Made by a program: the position numbers and the translations under genes. This document shows, in pieces, positions 12,001-23,300 of a stretch of DNA of 64,000 bases. The stretch comes from Anoplolepis gracilipes (taxonomy: Eukaryota > Arthropoda > Insecta > Hymenoptera > Formicidae), in assembly GCF_047496725.1 (NCBI RefSeq), contig NC_132982.1, forward strand, positions 3,813,501 to 3,877,500, written 5' to 3'. Below the pieces are notes generated by a model. That model ran no database searches. It had not been told where the DNA came from and was given only the letters and a program-made list of their open reading frames with translations. Positions within the stretch are counted from its first letter, which is position 1, and each line of letters starts with the position of its first letter.

Positions 12001-12565
12001 CGGGGCGATAAACGGCGCCGGCTACGCTCACGCGAGCATCGCGATGATGTGCCAGCCCAACGGCGGTCACTCGGATCATGGCTCGAGTTCGGGCGTGAGC
12101 TCGTTCGGCGACCCGGAGCGTCCGCTGCTACGGTCTGTGATCGTGCCGCCGCCCACGATCGTGAGCGACGATAGTAATCACAGCACCCATTCGCACAGCA
12201 CGCCACCCGGGACCGGCGCTGTCTCCTGTCGGCCGACCAATTACAAATTCAAGAGCTCGATTAAGCAGAGGTTCTCGGCCGAGAGGATCAAGTCGTGCTC
12301 GTCGCCGGTGTCGAACGGTATCGGTTTGGACAAGCCGCCGTCCTCGTCGTCGCACGGGGTGCCGATTTTTGCCCTGCATGACGCTGGTTCCTTTTACGTA
12401 CCGTTGACAGTCGAGGCGTCCATGATCAGGCCCTACTTGAACTTCATCCCGGACACCGGGCCCGATATCGTTCTCCATCCGGTCACGATATCAGTCAACT
12501 TTAATCACTTGTCGCCACCCGCGTGGTCGCAACAGCATAGCCCCATTCACCAGCATCAGACATAA
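9005..12565 (+). CDS. cwo: Clockwork orange, bHLH-Orange transcriptional repressor
   Basis: Nuclear repressor of the circadian clock; family members bind CACGTG E-boxes and dampen CLK/CYC-driven transcription. Four coding exons are read: 9005-9121, 11032-11215, 11464-11694 and 11958-12565. All have GT/AG borders and compatible phases (0, 1, 1) and give 379 residues. The basic region (SHRIIEKRRRDRMN) is at about 44-57, followed by the helix-loop-helix to about 98; the loop holds KKGRGRVEKTEIIE. The Orange domain (EHYRLGFQECLNE onward) is at about 131-176. The C-terminal part is rich in Ser, Pro and His and contains PIFALHDAGSFYVPLTVE; there is no C-terminal WRPW. The start ATG has a purine-rich context (CAAGGATGG); a second in-frame Met lies five codons on. 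Hey and other E(spl)-type proteins were considered, but the helix-loop sequence fits cwo better. The protein is shorter than the fly homologue. Confidence 0.88.
9122..11031 (+). other. cwo intron 1
   Basis: The donor GTGAAT follows codon 39 and the acceptor TTGCAG precedes the QDPMSHR exon. The interior is AT-rich with poly-A and (AATA)-type runs near 9150 and 9300. I see no other exon in it. Confidence 0.7.
11032..11215 (+). CDS. cwo: cwo exon encoding the bHLH domain
   Basis: Encodes residues 40-100, beginning QDPMSHRIIEKRRRDRMN and ending HLQGLRQ. It holds the whole basic region and both helices. The exon ends in phase 1 at CAAG|GTGAGC. Confidence 0.88.
11464..11694 (+). CDS. cwo: cwo exon encoding the Orange domain
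   Basis: Follows the acceptor TTTTAG. A His/Ser-rich linker leads into an Orange domain (HYRLGFQECLNETMHFLEEV onward), a two-helix element that mediates protein interaction in Hairy/E(spl)/Orange repressors. The donor is GCCA|GTACGT, phase 1. Confidence 0.85.
11958..12565 (+). CDS. cwo: cwo terminal coding exon
   Basis: Starts after GCTCCAG and encodes the variable C-terminal region, stopping at TAA 12563-12565. Codon use is strongly GC-rich compared with the flanking DNA, which supports real coding. The conserved-looking block PIFALHDAGSFYVPLTVE is followed by SMIRPYLNFIPDTG. Confidence 0.85.
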
Positions 12566-14260
12566 GGAAGAAGCGAATGAATATAAAACGGTTTTTAATT
12601 TGTCATTTGATTGCTAGTGTTGTCTACCGTAGACGAGGAACGTACTCCCAGCTGTTTATCGATTTCTGATATCGATCCTTGATGAATTACCACGCTAATA
12701 TAAAACAATTATAAAATTTCGGGGCGGGTTCTTGGATAATAGACATCAGACACCGCGATAAAACCGGGAGCGATCATGATGAGGCCGTCCGTAGCACTTG
12801 CGAGAATCACGAGCAACTCTCGTAGTTGCTCCATCTTATTAGTCGCAATATACGATAGACGGAATAGAGCGATCTATATACGTTACAATATATTGACATA
12901 ATTCATAATTTCCCTCAATCTTGTCAGATTAAAATTTGTAGATCTTTAGTATTACTCACGCGATGTCTTAAAATATATTTGCAGAAACAATTAACACGTT
13001 GGCAATCCACACCGGATTGATTTTAGAGACTTTTTGTTCACACCATATGAGTTGCGTGCGTTTAACATTCTCGAGTTTAATTCTTATAGTTTGCTTATAA
13101 TATTTTGTATCGTGTATAGATCGCTTATATGTACGTTGCGAGACGCTAAAGTCGAAGATGTTTGTAACATTTACCGAGGCTGTGGGTCGTTTTAGCATTT
13201 ATGAGAGAAAGCGAGAGAAAGAGAGTGCGCGCGCGCGTGTGTGTGTGCGTGTGTGTGTGTGTGTGTATGAAAGAGAGAGAAAGAAAACATGTTAAGAGTT
13301 GTACATAGGTAGAGTATTAAGAATAGGAAGTTCAAGTCGTTTTGGCTTCGGTGTGTCTTTCTTCGTTATTAATCTGTATAATTCAGACACCCGTTTTCCT
13401 TCTTCTCCTTCTTCCTGATGGATATTTCATCTTGTTCCTCTTTTCGCTCCATTTATTCTCCTTGAACTCGCTTATTTTCCGTTTTGTCATTTTGACAAAC
13501 TTTTTGCGATACTGTGTTCTCTTAGTCAAGAATCAGTATGAATGTCGGTAAGTACTGTAAGAATTATGTGATAAATATTTAAAATTGAATTAAATTGAAT
13601 TAATTGCCATTATTCTGCTACTGTAAATCCTTCTGATTATGACATTTCTTACAGTACTCATTACGGATATCGAATTTTAATTAATTATATATTCAGTGGA
13701 AAGAAACACATGTGTTTCAAGTATCAGTTGGGATTCAGAAGCAAATTTATTCTTTACGTAACATGTGGAAAAATTTATTTCTGTTAGGTTAACGCAGCAA
13801 ACGCATGACAAATAGATGAATGTTATCAACTTGATAGAATTAAATTTACGTATAAGTGATAAAGCGGTTGTTTCGAAATCCCGACGAATCGATCCGTGTA
13901 AACCGACTATTTTCCGTATTCGAGATGTAAGTTAGCTTAAAAGTGCCTACATATATCGATTCATAAATTCCACTTATGTGATTTCCCGTATGTACGAAGA
14001 AAAAGTGTTTCATTAGTCTCTTCTTTTTCGCGAATAATAATCCTGTGTCATGTTCGATTACGAGAGGATTGAGTCTGCTTGACGCCCCGCCAAAAGAGAA
14101 ACGGGCCTCAGCAATTAAAGACTGACCAAGACCTGCATTACACTAAAAATTCTTGTAAGAGAGATCACTTGCATTAAATATATTTGTACATACCATGTCT
14201 ATAGTTGTAAAACTTTAACAAAGAATTTATGCGGAATAAATTATATTTACCATATATATA
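12566..14260 (+). other. Probable cwo 3' UTR
   Basis: Non-coding, of mixed composition, with a GA/GT microsatellite at about 13205-13285. The best poly(A) signal is AATAAA at 14235-14240, which would give a 3' UTR of about 1.7 kb. No other gene is seen in the stretch. Confidence 0.45.
14235..14240 (+). terminator. Candidate cwo poly(A) signal
   Basis: AATAAA on the + strand, about 240 bp before the opposing EF1-alpha signal. Confidence 0.4.
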
Positions 14261-14475
14261 AAAAAAAAATAGCCCCCTTCTAGCGTCGATTATCTTTTTT
14301 TATATCGTATACCTATACATGCACGATCCTCTTGTTTTCACATTTGAATAACAAAGTGTAAGAGAAATCTCTTATTTTTCAAATTATCTATCGCGATATC
14401 ATGAAAAGATACGTAATATAATATAATGAGGGAAAAAATAAAGAGACCACTAGAGAATGTGCAATTAAAGATTTT

Positions 14476-14481
14476 TTTATT
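14476..14481 (-). terminator. Candidate EF1-alpha poly(A) signal
   Basis: TTTATT on the + strand reads AATAAA on the minus strand, 965 bp past the EF1-alpha stop codon. The 3' UTR between would span about 14460-15445. Confidence 0.45.
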
Positions 14482-15445
14482 ACATCAACGTAATACTGGC
14501 TAAGGGGCAAAACAATATCATAGAACGCGTCTATGGTCAGCGGGAGGGTTAACGTGGGCGACGGATGTCTCATCCTCTCCAACGAGGCGATCCTGCTTCC
14601 TCCGCCTTCAGAGAAGGGAGGTAGCCGGCGACTCGTTGACGACGGAGGGGGAGTATATAGTCTCTAATGATCCCTAACTACAGATAAGTATCTTATAAGT
14701 ATAATAAAACTAATCGCGCGCACAGCGAGGCAACCAAGTCTCGGAACAAATCAGCCTTAACGAACCCTTCGAAAAGAATCGATCGAGTGAGAAGTCTTGC
14801 TGGGACGCGCGAGCCAGCGGTGCTCGCCTCGTCGTCGTCGTCGTCGTCGTTGTCGTCGTCGCTGCGGCGTAATAAATATATTCGTTGCGGCATTCCGCGA
14901 CACATCGATGAGATATCCGACAGACGGAGAAAGGCGACGCAGCCGCTGCCTCGCTCTTCCCTCCCGCTGGACGAGAGAGCGAGAAGATCCCAGGCGTGGC
15001 TGTCTTCGCGACACCCCGTATGTTGTTGGTTTGCCGGAGATGTTGTATCATCAATTGAAAAACCTAACTACACAGAGTCCAAGGGAACTGAGTACCTGGT
15101 AATATCGGACACATATCGTCAATATCGAGTAATTAATGATAAACGCGATGAGACGCGGGGCGACGCGTCCCCCTAGCATATGTGAGGCGTGCGCGGGGCG
15201 TGGGTGAACTGAATGTGCAGGTTCGGATAGATGCGCGGGTTCAACACTACCGGGTAATGTAACGGGGGTAAGCACAACATCTTATGACTTTTGGTATTAG
15301 TCGACGAGTAGTAGTATGAGTCGAGCATAGGGACAGCCACCGCGGCGACGTGCTGCGTCCTGACGGTGGGCCCCCGCTGCGCGGGGACGCCTGCTGATAC
15401 GGGGCACCAGCCGGCGGACTGCGAGCTTCCGAGGAAGCTTGATGG
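14482..15445 (-). other. Probable EF1-alpha 3' UTR
   Basis: GC-rich for an untranslated region, with a CGT-triplet run at about 14830-14863. The overlapping open frames on both strands are low-complexity (Ser, Thr or Arg runs) and come from that repeat, so they are not called as genes. Confidence 0.4.
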
Positions 15446-15514
15446 TTACTTTTTCTTCTGGGCTTTCTCCGCGGCCTTTGTTACCTTGCCCTGGGTGTCT
15501 TTGAATGTGACGCT
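15446..15514 (-). CDS. eEF1A: eEF1A coding exon 3 (C-terminal tail)
   Basis: A 69-nt exon encoding SVTFKDTQGKVTKAAEKAQ plus a KKK tail and a TAA stop. The acceptor TTTCAG and phase 0 match the preceding exon. Too short to stand out by length alone; identified by the conserved eEF1A C-terminus. Confidence 0.93.
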   Translation of the reverse strand, partial: SVTFKDTQGKVTKAAEKAQKKK

Positions 15515-17284
15515 CTGAAAGCGAATCGTTCAATAATACATTCTCATTTTTTTTTTTTTTTTATCATATTAGAATTTATGTCTTGATTCAAATTAATATC
15601 TTGGAATCGATGTTCCGTAGCGGAAAAATTAATTATTAGCATTGATAATTAGCATAGAATTAATTTGGAGAAAATAAATAGAATGTAAATGCTGAATTTG
15701 ATATTTTATTATGATGGAATACTTTTTTTTCGAATCGATTGACTCAAAATTGAAAAGAATTCTGTAATAAATTCATAGATCTGCTTATGATTTTGTAAAC
15801 AAATTTGGTCCACAAGTCTTATCATATCTTCTCTTTGCTTATGATAATTCATAATACCTTGATAACACCCACGGCGACGGTCTGACGCATGTCGCGGACC
15901 GCGAAACGACCCAGGGGCGGAAACTCCTGGAAGGCCTCGACGCACATCGGCTTGGTCGGCTGTAGCATCACGATGGCCGCGTCGCCGCTCTTGATGCTCT
16001 TTGGATTCTCCTCGGTGGTCTTGCCAGTACGACGGTCGCACTTCTCCTTAATCTCGGCGAACTTGCACGCGATGTGGGCGGTGTGGCAGTCGAGCACCGG
16101 TGTGTAACCGTTGCTGATCTGTCCTGGGTGATTCAGTACGATCACCTGGGCGGTGAAATCGGCGGCGCCGCGTGGCGGCTGATTCTTGGAGTCGCCGGCG
16201 ACGTAGCCGCGCCTCAGCTCCTTCACCGAGATGTTCTTCACGTTGAAGCCGACGTTGTCGCCAGGCAGGGCCTCCGTCAGCGCCTCGTGATGCATCTCGA
16301 CGGACTTCACCTCAGTGGTGAGGGCCGCCGGCGCGAAGGTAACCAGCATACCTTAAAATTACACATCAGTTTGCTCAACATTTGGTCAATTTAAAAAAAA
16401 AAAATCTTTAAAAACAATTACAATTTATTGAAAGAATAATAACATTTTCGGCCATACTCACCTGGTTTCAAGATACCGGTCTCCACCCGGCCGACAGGCA
16501 CGGTTCCGATACCGCCAATCTTGTAGACATCCTGAAGCGGTAGTCGCAGTGCCTTGTCAGTGGGCCTGGAGGGCGGCAGGATGGCGTCGAGCGCCTCGAT
16601 GAGCGTCTTGCCGTCGGCGTTGCCATCCTTGCGCTCCACCTTCCAACCCTTGTACCAGGGGGTTTTCGGGGACGGCTCGAGCATATTGTCGCCGTGCCAG
16701 CCGGAGATGGGCACGAAGGCGACCGAGGCGGTGTTGTAGCCGATCTTCTTGATGTACGACGACACCTCCTTCTTGATCTCCTCGAAGCGGGTCTCCGAGT
16801 ACGGTGGATCGGTCATGTCCATCTTGTTGACGCCGACTATCAGCTGCTTCACGCCCAGCGTGAAGGCGAGCAGTGCGTGTTCGCGGGTCTGCCCGTTCTT
16901 CGAGATCCCGGCCTCGAACTCGCCGATACCGGCGGCGACGATCAGCACCGCGCAGTCCGCCTGGCTGGTTCCGGTGATCATATTCTTGATAAAGTCGCGA
17001 TGACCAGGCGCGTCGATGATGGTGACGTAGTACTTGGCCGTCTCGAACTTCCACAGGGCGATATCGATGGTGATACCGCGCTCGCGTTCCGCTTTAAGTT
17101 TGTCCAACACCCAGGCGTACTTGAAAGAGCCCTTACCCATCTCCTGCGCCTCCTTCTCGAATTTCTCGATCGTCCGCTTATCGATACCGCCGCATTTGTA
17201 GATCAGGTGACCGGTCGTCGTTGACTTGCCAGAGTCCACGTGGCCGATCACCACGATGTTTATATGGATCTTTTCCTTGCCCAT
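15446..17284 (-). CDS. eEF1A: Translation elongation factor 1-alpha
   Basis: Cytosolic GTPase that delivers aminoacyl-tRNA to the ribosomal A site. Three coding exons: 16462-17284, 15858-16351 and 15446-15514. They sum to 1386 nt, or 461 residues, the usual length for insect eEF1A. Visible motifs are G1 GHVDSGKS (14-21), the G2-region Thr of ERGITIDIALWKF (from about 67), G3 DAPGH (91-95) and G4 NKMD (153-156). Domains II and III follow, and the protein ends in a Lys-rich tail, KAAEKAQKKK. The introns fall after ILKP(G) and just before SVTFKDTQ. A 22-bp 5' UTR piece (17285-17306) is preceded by an acceptor (TTTTGACAG), so at least one 5' UTR intron exists. Codon use is highly GC-biased, as expected for a very highly expressed gene. 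Hymenoptera carry two paralogues (F1 and F2); I cannot say which this is. Confidence 0.97.
15858..16351 (-). CDS. eEF1A: eEF1A coding exon 2 (domains II-III)
   Basis: Starts after AATTTTAAG with GT completing the Gly codon, then MLVTFAPAALTTEVKS. Ends at VGVIK with the donor AAG|GTATTA in phase 0. Confidence 0.95.
16462..17284 (-). CDS. eEF1A: eEF1A coding exon 1 (GTPase domain)
   Basis: Starts at the Met of MGKEKIHINIVVIGHVDSGK and runs to ILKP, where the donor CCAG|GTGAGT splits a Gly codon. Contains the whole GTP-binding domain and the start of domain II. Confidence 0.96.
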
Positions 17285-17963
17285 GATGTCTCAAGGTTCT
17301 AGCTACCTGTCAAAATAAATTGTTGAAAATTCAGAGGTGAAATATTGATCGAACGGCAGGCGTAAAAATACGATGCATCGATTTCTAAGTCTAATATTGC
17401 ACATTCTTCCCCCTTTTGTTATAGAAGACGACGCAATATCTGTATATAAAACTAGTCTCCGTTGTTAAATCGGTTGTACATTATAGACTCAAGGGAGACC
17501 CTTGTAAGCTAGCGTTGAACCTCTACACATAGTTTGGCTATAGATAATTCTAAAAATGTTATTTTATAAATAAGTTGCTCTCTCTATCGACTGTTTGTTT
17601 GACAAAAAGGTAATATAAATATTAATATTAGACACACAATAATAGTTTAAAGTACAAGTGTACGGACACATGGATAATTAATAGCTTTATAAAAAAATTA
17701 AATATAATTTAAGTATAAATATTCATTAATACATTATATGCAGGAAACAAGAATTAACCGCATAGAGTGTCTTGTAATATTAATTTTTTCCCGTTTATCT
17801 TTAAAATGCAACGTCAGAAAAGTCATGCACAGCGCGTTGATCGGACATTAAAGAGGCAATAAATATTGACGCGCGAGGACAGAGGACCTTTCGCAAGCCA
17901 CAAAGGGTATTGATTCGTTTCAAGGAGAGACCCACGCAGGGCTCGTGAACTCTCTCATTCTCT

Positions 17964-17965
<2 letters not shown>

Positions 17966-18020
<55 letters not shown>
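17966..18020. repeat. (CT)n microsatellite
   Basis: About 55 bp of CT dinucleotide repeat; GA on the eEF1A sense strand. Such tracts can bind GAGA-type factors, but no role is shown here. Confidence 0.95.
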
Positions 18021-18021
<1 letters not shown>

Positions 18022-19359
18022 ATGTACGTGTATAAATATGAGTGGTATCGAATCGAGTATGCGCGGTTATTTCCCGCCGAGGCGATTGCGATTTGCGCGT
18101 AAAAAGGGGGAAGAACGGCTTCATCACTCGAGCATGTCGATTCGAAGGAGCTTAATTAGAGAGCTAGCTCGACCGCGTTCCAATGAACTCGTCAAATCGG
18201 ATCGTATCGCGCGGCCCAGGTAATCTATCCTGCGAGTCCGCCTTTTAGATCAATAAAGGGTGCATGATACTGCCCTAGCAATCTCGGCCTACCTACAGGG
18301 TGCGGTACACAGGGTGTTTTAAAAGTTGCCTGTCTTTCTTCGCAAATGACAGACATTAAGGGCTAAATTAAGCGGCTGAATATCGAATTTACATTTCATA
18401 ATAAAGAATTTAGATTTCGATATGAAGAAAATAATTATTTAATTAATTGACTCAATAAATAATTATTTTTAAAAATGAGATTTGAATAGAGAAAACAATG
18501 CTTAAGAATATCGGACTCTATAGATGTCTGGTATTTAAATTTTATTCTCATTAAATATGATTTTATATCGAGTATATTAAAGTTAGAAACTTTAAAATTA
18601 AATTAAATTAAATTATATGGCAAATCGATATATTATTCATATATATATATATATATATATGTACAAACATAAGAATATATATATATATATATAAGAAGAA
18701 AGAAAAAAATAGACTGAGATTATTCAACACACACTAATCGTTTAATTAAATTATTCTCCTCTAAATTTTTTTAAGAAATAATTTTGTAACTAAGAATATA
18801 TTTCGTTTTTCAAGAAGGTTCCCCGTTTCATCAAGATTCCTACTACTTCGCATGTTATACTATCGGAAATGCACGATATAAGTATGTAGATGAAGACAGA
18901 ACAAATCGAATTATAACCGACGTCGGTAGGAGAGATGCGTCTAGAGAAACGGTATCGTGCAATTGGCTTGCATCTCTTCATTTACGCACGATGCGTTGCA
19001 ATCCGCGTCTGTTCGTAGCCGGCCTGCCTCTTCTAATAATAGTCATAGCCCCACGAAGGCAGCCATTTCTTAGCGATGATTACTCGGTCCGAAGCATCGC
19101 CCCTTTGCGGTGTCACCGCACGAGGAATCTCATCGAGAAACCATCAACCCCTCACGATTCTCTGCTCGTACGAAACAATTGTGCGGTCGGAGATTTCGCT
19201 ATCGAATATATATATATATATATATATGAGAGGGCGTAGATTCGGATGACGATGCGATTACGACACATCGCGCAACGACTTCGGGACCATCGTCGGGGAA
19301 TCGGTACCAACTTACCTCGCGATCGACTGTCGTCCGGAATCGATCGATCGCGACAACAC

Positions 19360-19367
19360 GCACACAC

Positions 19368-19405
<38 letters not shown>
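19360..19405. repeat. (CA)n microsatellite
   Basis: CA dinucleotide repeat with two CG interruptions. Confidence 0.95.
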
Positions 19406-19407
<2 letters not shown>

Positions 19408-19539
19408 GGATCCGCACCAAGCTTCCACCGGGGAGAAAGGGGTAATCACGTAATCCTGGGTAAGAATTTCGGACGGAGAAGAAAAATTGCGCACAAAATT
19501 CCGTCGATTATTCAATCAAACGAAACAATCACGTTCGCG

Positions 19540-20370
19540 TAATGGCCGGCCTTGCTGTCGTCGCGTTGGCAGACTCGCGTCGCTCGGAGCAAACCCTTTA
19601 TTACCTGTCCGCTCGGAGGAACCCCCGGCTCGCGTTAACGTGCTCGACGAGCTTACGAGATGCGACGAGTCGAGGGCGGATTCGCCCGAGGAGCGGCGCG
19701 CCGGCTCGAATCGATACTCTTGCTGGCTGGCTGGCTGGCTGGCCGGCGCGCGTGAGCTTGCCGGCTTGAGCTTTTCAGCAGGCAGCAGGACCGATCGAAG
19801 TCTCTCCCTCGCGACCGTCGAGAGTGTTAGCACGATCGAGGAGGCGATTGAGGGTCGGTCGTTTGGGACGATATACTCACCCGGGGATTCGACGTCGACG
19901 GATCTCCGCTTCGAAAATCACCGCTCCGACGTGCTTTCCGCGTCGTTCTTGCCGCGCACGCAAGCTCGGGAGAAAGAGAGAAAGAGAGAGAAGGAGAGAG
20001 GGTGCGAGAAAAAGAGGGTGGACGACTGGGAGGAAGGAGAAAGAGAGAAGGCTCGATCCGGGGTGGACGAGCGAACGACCGGCGTGCCATCTAAACGAGC
20101 TTGCGGCGCTTGCGCCCGCATGCGTATTTCCGCTTTGCAGCTTTTCCCGATTGGTCCCCGGCCGGCCGGCGAGCGTCTATTTTCCTCCTCGGCGGGGACA
20201 AAAGAACGACTTGGTCGTCGTGGCCGACGCTCGCTCGCTCGCTCGCTCGCACGCTCGCCATGCATTCCGCTCCGATGCGCAAACTCGGAGCAGCCGCAGG
20301 TCCGTTTCCTTTCCTTCGTGAAAACATGTTTTTCCACGCGGCTAATCCGCGAAGAAAGCCACGGCGTCGT
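19540..20370. promoter_or_regulatory. CpG-rich block, candidate eEF1A promoter / 5' UTR exon
   Basis: About 830 bp of strongly GC- and CpG-rich DNA in an AT-rich neighbourhood. It has a GCTG/TGGC array at about 19720-19743, a GCTC array at about 20228-20250, and a minus-strand CCAAT box (ATTGG near 20150). Long open frames run in several frames of both strands, up to 298 codons. They look like low-stop-density artefacts, rich in Arg/Ser with no domain. A housekeeping-type promoter for eEF1A (minus strand, 2.3-3 kb from its start codon) is the simplest reading; an unknown transcript is possible. Confidence 0.35.
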
Positions 20371-20379
20371 CAACTGGGT

Positions 20380-23300
20380 GTAATTAAATAATGGGATCGC
20401 CGGCGATGTATCCAGCGTACTTTGTTGCAGTTTTTATTGATCTTTCGCCCGCATTTTATGTCTATCGTTGAAGCTTCGACTTTGAGCCAGCGGAAAGCCT
20501 AAAAGATATTTTTATGTAGCGTTGAAGAAATTTTTCAATTTTTTAAAGATATGACAGATGTCTTATTATTATTTTTTACCGAATAATAATTATGAAAAAT
20601 GCTAAATTCTACGATCATAAAAATTCTTTTTAAATACTAAATATTGTAACACAAGCGAGAGTAAATATAGTTAAATGATTGTAAATTTCAATGAGAAGGA
20701 GGCCAGCGGATATAACTACGGCTGGCCGTGTCCAACTTTTATCAATGTGAATTTTTTCACGATTTTTCACTATTTTATTTAAGTGGAAATATTATTTCTA
20801 CTGATTTTTTAAAATCAAATGTAGTATAATGTATATAATATTTTTATAATAAGAAGATCACACGTTATTTTAATAGAAATTTAATTCAAATTTTCGAAGA
20901 TGTCGGCTGCGTCACGTGTTCGCTAGATCATAAATAGAATCGAGCAGCTGTTCCAAAGTCATCGTGACGGAGGTCAGTGCTGCCTCCAAAGATCTCCGAA
21001 GAAAATTAACCTTGACGTGCGCGGTAACGTAATTTAAGATCTAATCAATTCAATTAGGTAACCTGATAATTTCTTTGATAGAATTTGGCGTTCGCGACGG
21101 TCGCTTTACAGCTCAGAGATGGAGAGTGATTCTGAAGAGGTCAGTGGTAAAATCGTCTGCAGTGGCGAATCGTTCTCAAATGTGTCGTATTTTGCAATGA
21201 AATTTATTGAATAAAGCCGTTTCTTTTTTGCTTTGGTTAATTAATCGTTTTATGTGTCTAACCAGTGAAGAAATGACCGGACATAACTATACTGGCTAAA
21301 TTAAATTACGTTTGGTTTTATTTCTATTTTCAATTTTTCTTTTTACTTCTTTAACAAGAACATATATCTTTTTATTGAATTTTTTAATTAATTTTTTTCA
21401 TTGATGAAATCTAAAACGTATTCAAGAAGCAAAGAATGACTTTTTTTCCATTGTTTCGCGTGGGCGTTTATATTATCGAGTTATTTGAGATGAATTCCAT
21501 CTCAAATAACTCGGAACGATCGTCACAACGGAAATCCTCGTAAATTAGATTTAAAAACGACTATTAGTCGTGGCGAGTTCCGGATTCATGACGAACGCGG
21601 CCGAAAATAACGCGATCGTCGACCAAAAATACCTGAGAAGGAACGGGAGAGATACTCGCGATTTCCGCGGTTAGATTGCAGACTCATTCGTTATTCTAAC
21701 GTTTAACGTTTTCTAACACAACTCTTTGACGTTTCGTGGATATTTCGATTGGCCCCAGACATTAAAAACGAGGAATGCGTTAGCAAAACGTCAAATCCGA
21801 GACGGATTGAGATGTTTACGTGAAATACGTATTCCAAGTTTGGAGACTCAACAATCTAGGAATGTAAACAAGATTTCATGAATTTGACAACTCATGGATA
21901 CTTCCTGGTTTCCGCTTTTAGCCGAGCGTGCATGCATGTTAACGGCACCCTTAATACATGTTCTATTTTATCCAGGTCGATCGTTACGTCAAGGCAACCT
22001 GCTTTCTTTAATCCTTTGTGTAGCGACGAGACACTTACGAGTCTCTTACATAGGGTTATCTTGATATTTATAATTAAATTATTATAGATTCTTATATATA
22101 TTTTTTCTTATATCAAGCGTGTCTAATAAATAAATAATTTTACGTCAGAAATATTTATAAAATGCCAAACAAGAGTGATTAAAATTGAGAGAAATTCTCT
22201 CTTCTATTTACCTTTGTTTAAATTACAGAAATTAAAGAGTCTTTAAAGAGTCGTTAAAACTCTCTTTAGAATGTCAAATATCGTACTTTGAAGAAAGACG
22301 TCGCTTCCCACAAAGTCATTTAATCAAGACTAGGAAATGAGGAACTCACCCTTTCTATCTGTGTTTGATAATCCAATTTATATTTTCTCTCGCAAGTTTT
22401 TTTTTTAGCGTGGCCAATGTCTTAAGAAGAATATATATCTAGGTTTTCAATATTATATAATTTCTTCATCTTCAAGGTAACTATTTTATTTTTACTGTTG
22501 AGTGTCAAGTCTCAGAATTTTTTTTCTTCAATATATTATTATAATTATTTTATATCAAAATCTCTTGGGAATAAAAGAATTCTATAAATTATATGGAAAT
22601 TTTAAAAAAGAGATAAAAGATGGACGAGTTGTCAGTAGCACGAATACCGGCTGTGACTAATAAAATGTGAGTGCCAAATATTTCGAGTTTGTGACGGGAA
22701 AAAATACTCGAATACTGACACCCACGTGTCGTTGACATCGGTCAATGGCGCGTGCATTTACGTTGACGCACGTGCGAAGTTTCACGCGTGGCTTTTTGGT
22801 ATGTCATATGTGATTGTGTAAAAGCAACACAAGTTTTCACAAATTAAATTATATTATAAATTCTTTGATCCTCGTATTATTTCGCAGATGAAAGTAAGAC
22901 GTTTTATTAATATTAAATTACTATTGCTACACTAGATATCTAGATAATTCAGGAAATAGCTCGATGTCATCCGAGCGGTTTTATGACTTTAATTTGGCCT
23001 CAGTTACATCAGTTCGTCAACGCGGTTTCGCCTAATTACTCTGAAATTTAATGTCGCGTGCCAAAAACAAGATGCGCATCTTTTATCGGTTGGAGAAATA
23101 TATTGCTTTCATGTGACGGCTTTGAATGCCTATCACAGAATAGCCTCGTACTTAAATTTAGATATCGTTGATCACGATCTCCAAAGGAGGGAGCCGATGA
23201 TTCCATGTCAAAAACACCGTTATTAATACTCGGAAGAAATAATAAGCTACAGATATATAACAACTTCCTGCAGGAAATAAAAAGATTTAAGTGTGTTTTA

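Larger units (their letters stand above)
17307..19480. other. Intergenic or eEF1A 5' UTR intron; microsatellites and a TE-like scar
   Basis: No coding exon is seen. Contains a (CT)n tract (17966-18020), a repeated ACAGGGTG motif near 18293-18322, (AT)n runs at about 18640-18690 and 19207-19227, and a CA tract (19360-19405). Since eEF1A has an acceptor just upstream of its start codon, part of this may be its first intron. Confidence 0.5.

Noticed and set aside
14710..15176. Overlapping open frames with Thr, Ser, Asp or Arg runs
   Set aside because: They are all readings of one CGT/ACG triplet repeat in the likely eEF1A 3' UTR.
16694..17224. 176-codon open frame on the + strand opposite eEF1A
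   Set aside because: It is the antisense shadow of GC-rich eEF1A codons. The minus-strand frame carries every GTPase motif, while this one has no domain.
19487..20383. 298-codon open frame in the CpG-rich block
   Set aside because: Arg/Ser-rich low complexity, similar-length frames on both strands, no domain or splice pattern. Best explained by few stop codons in GC-rich repeats.
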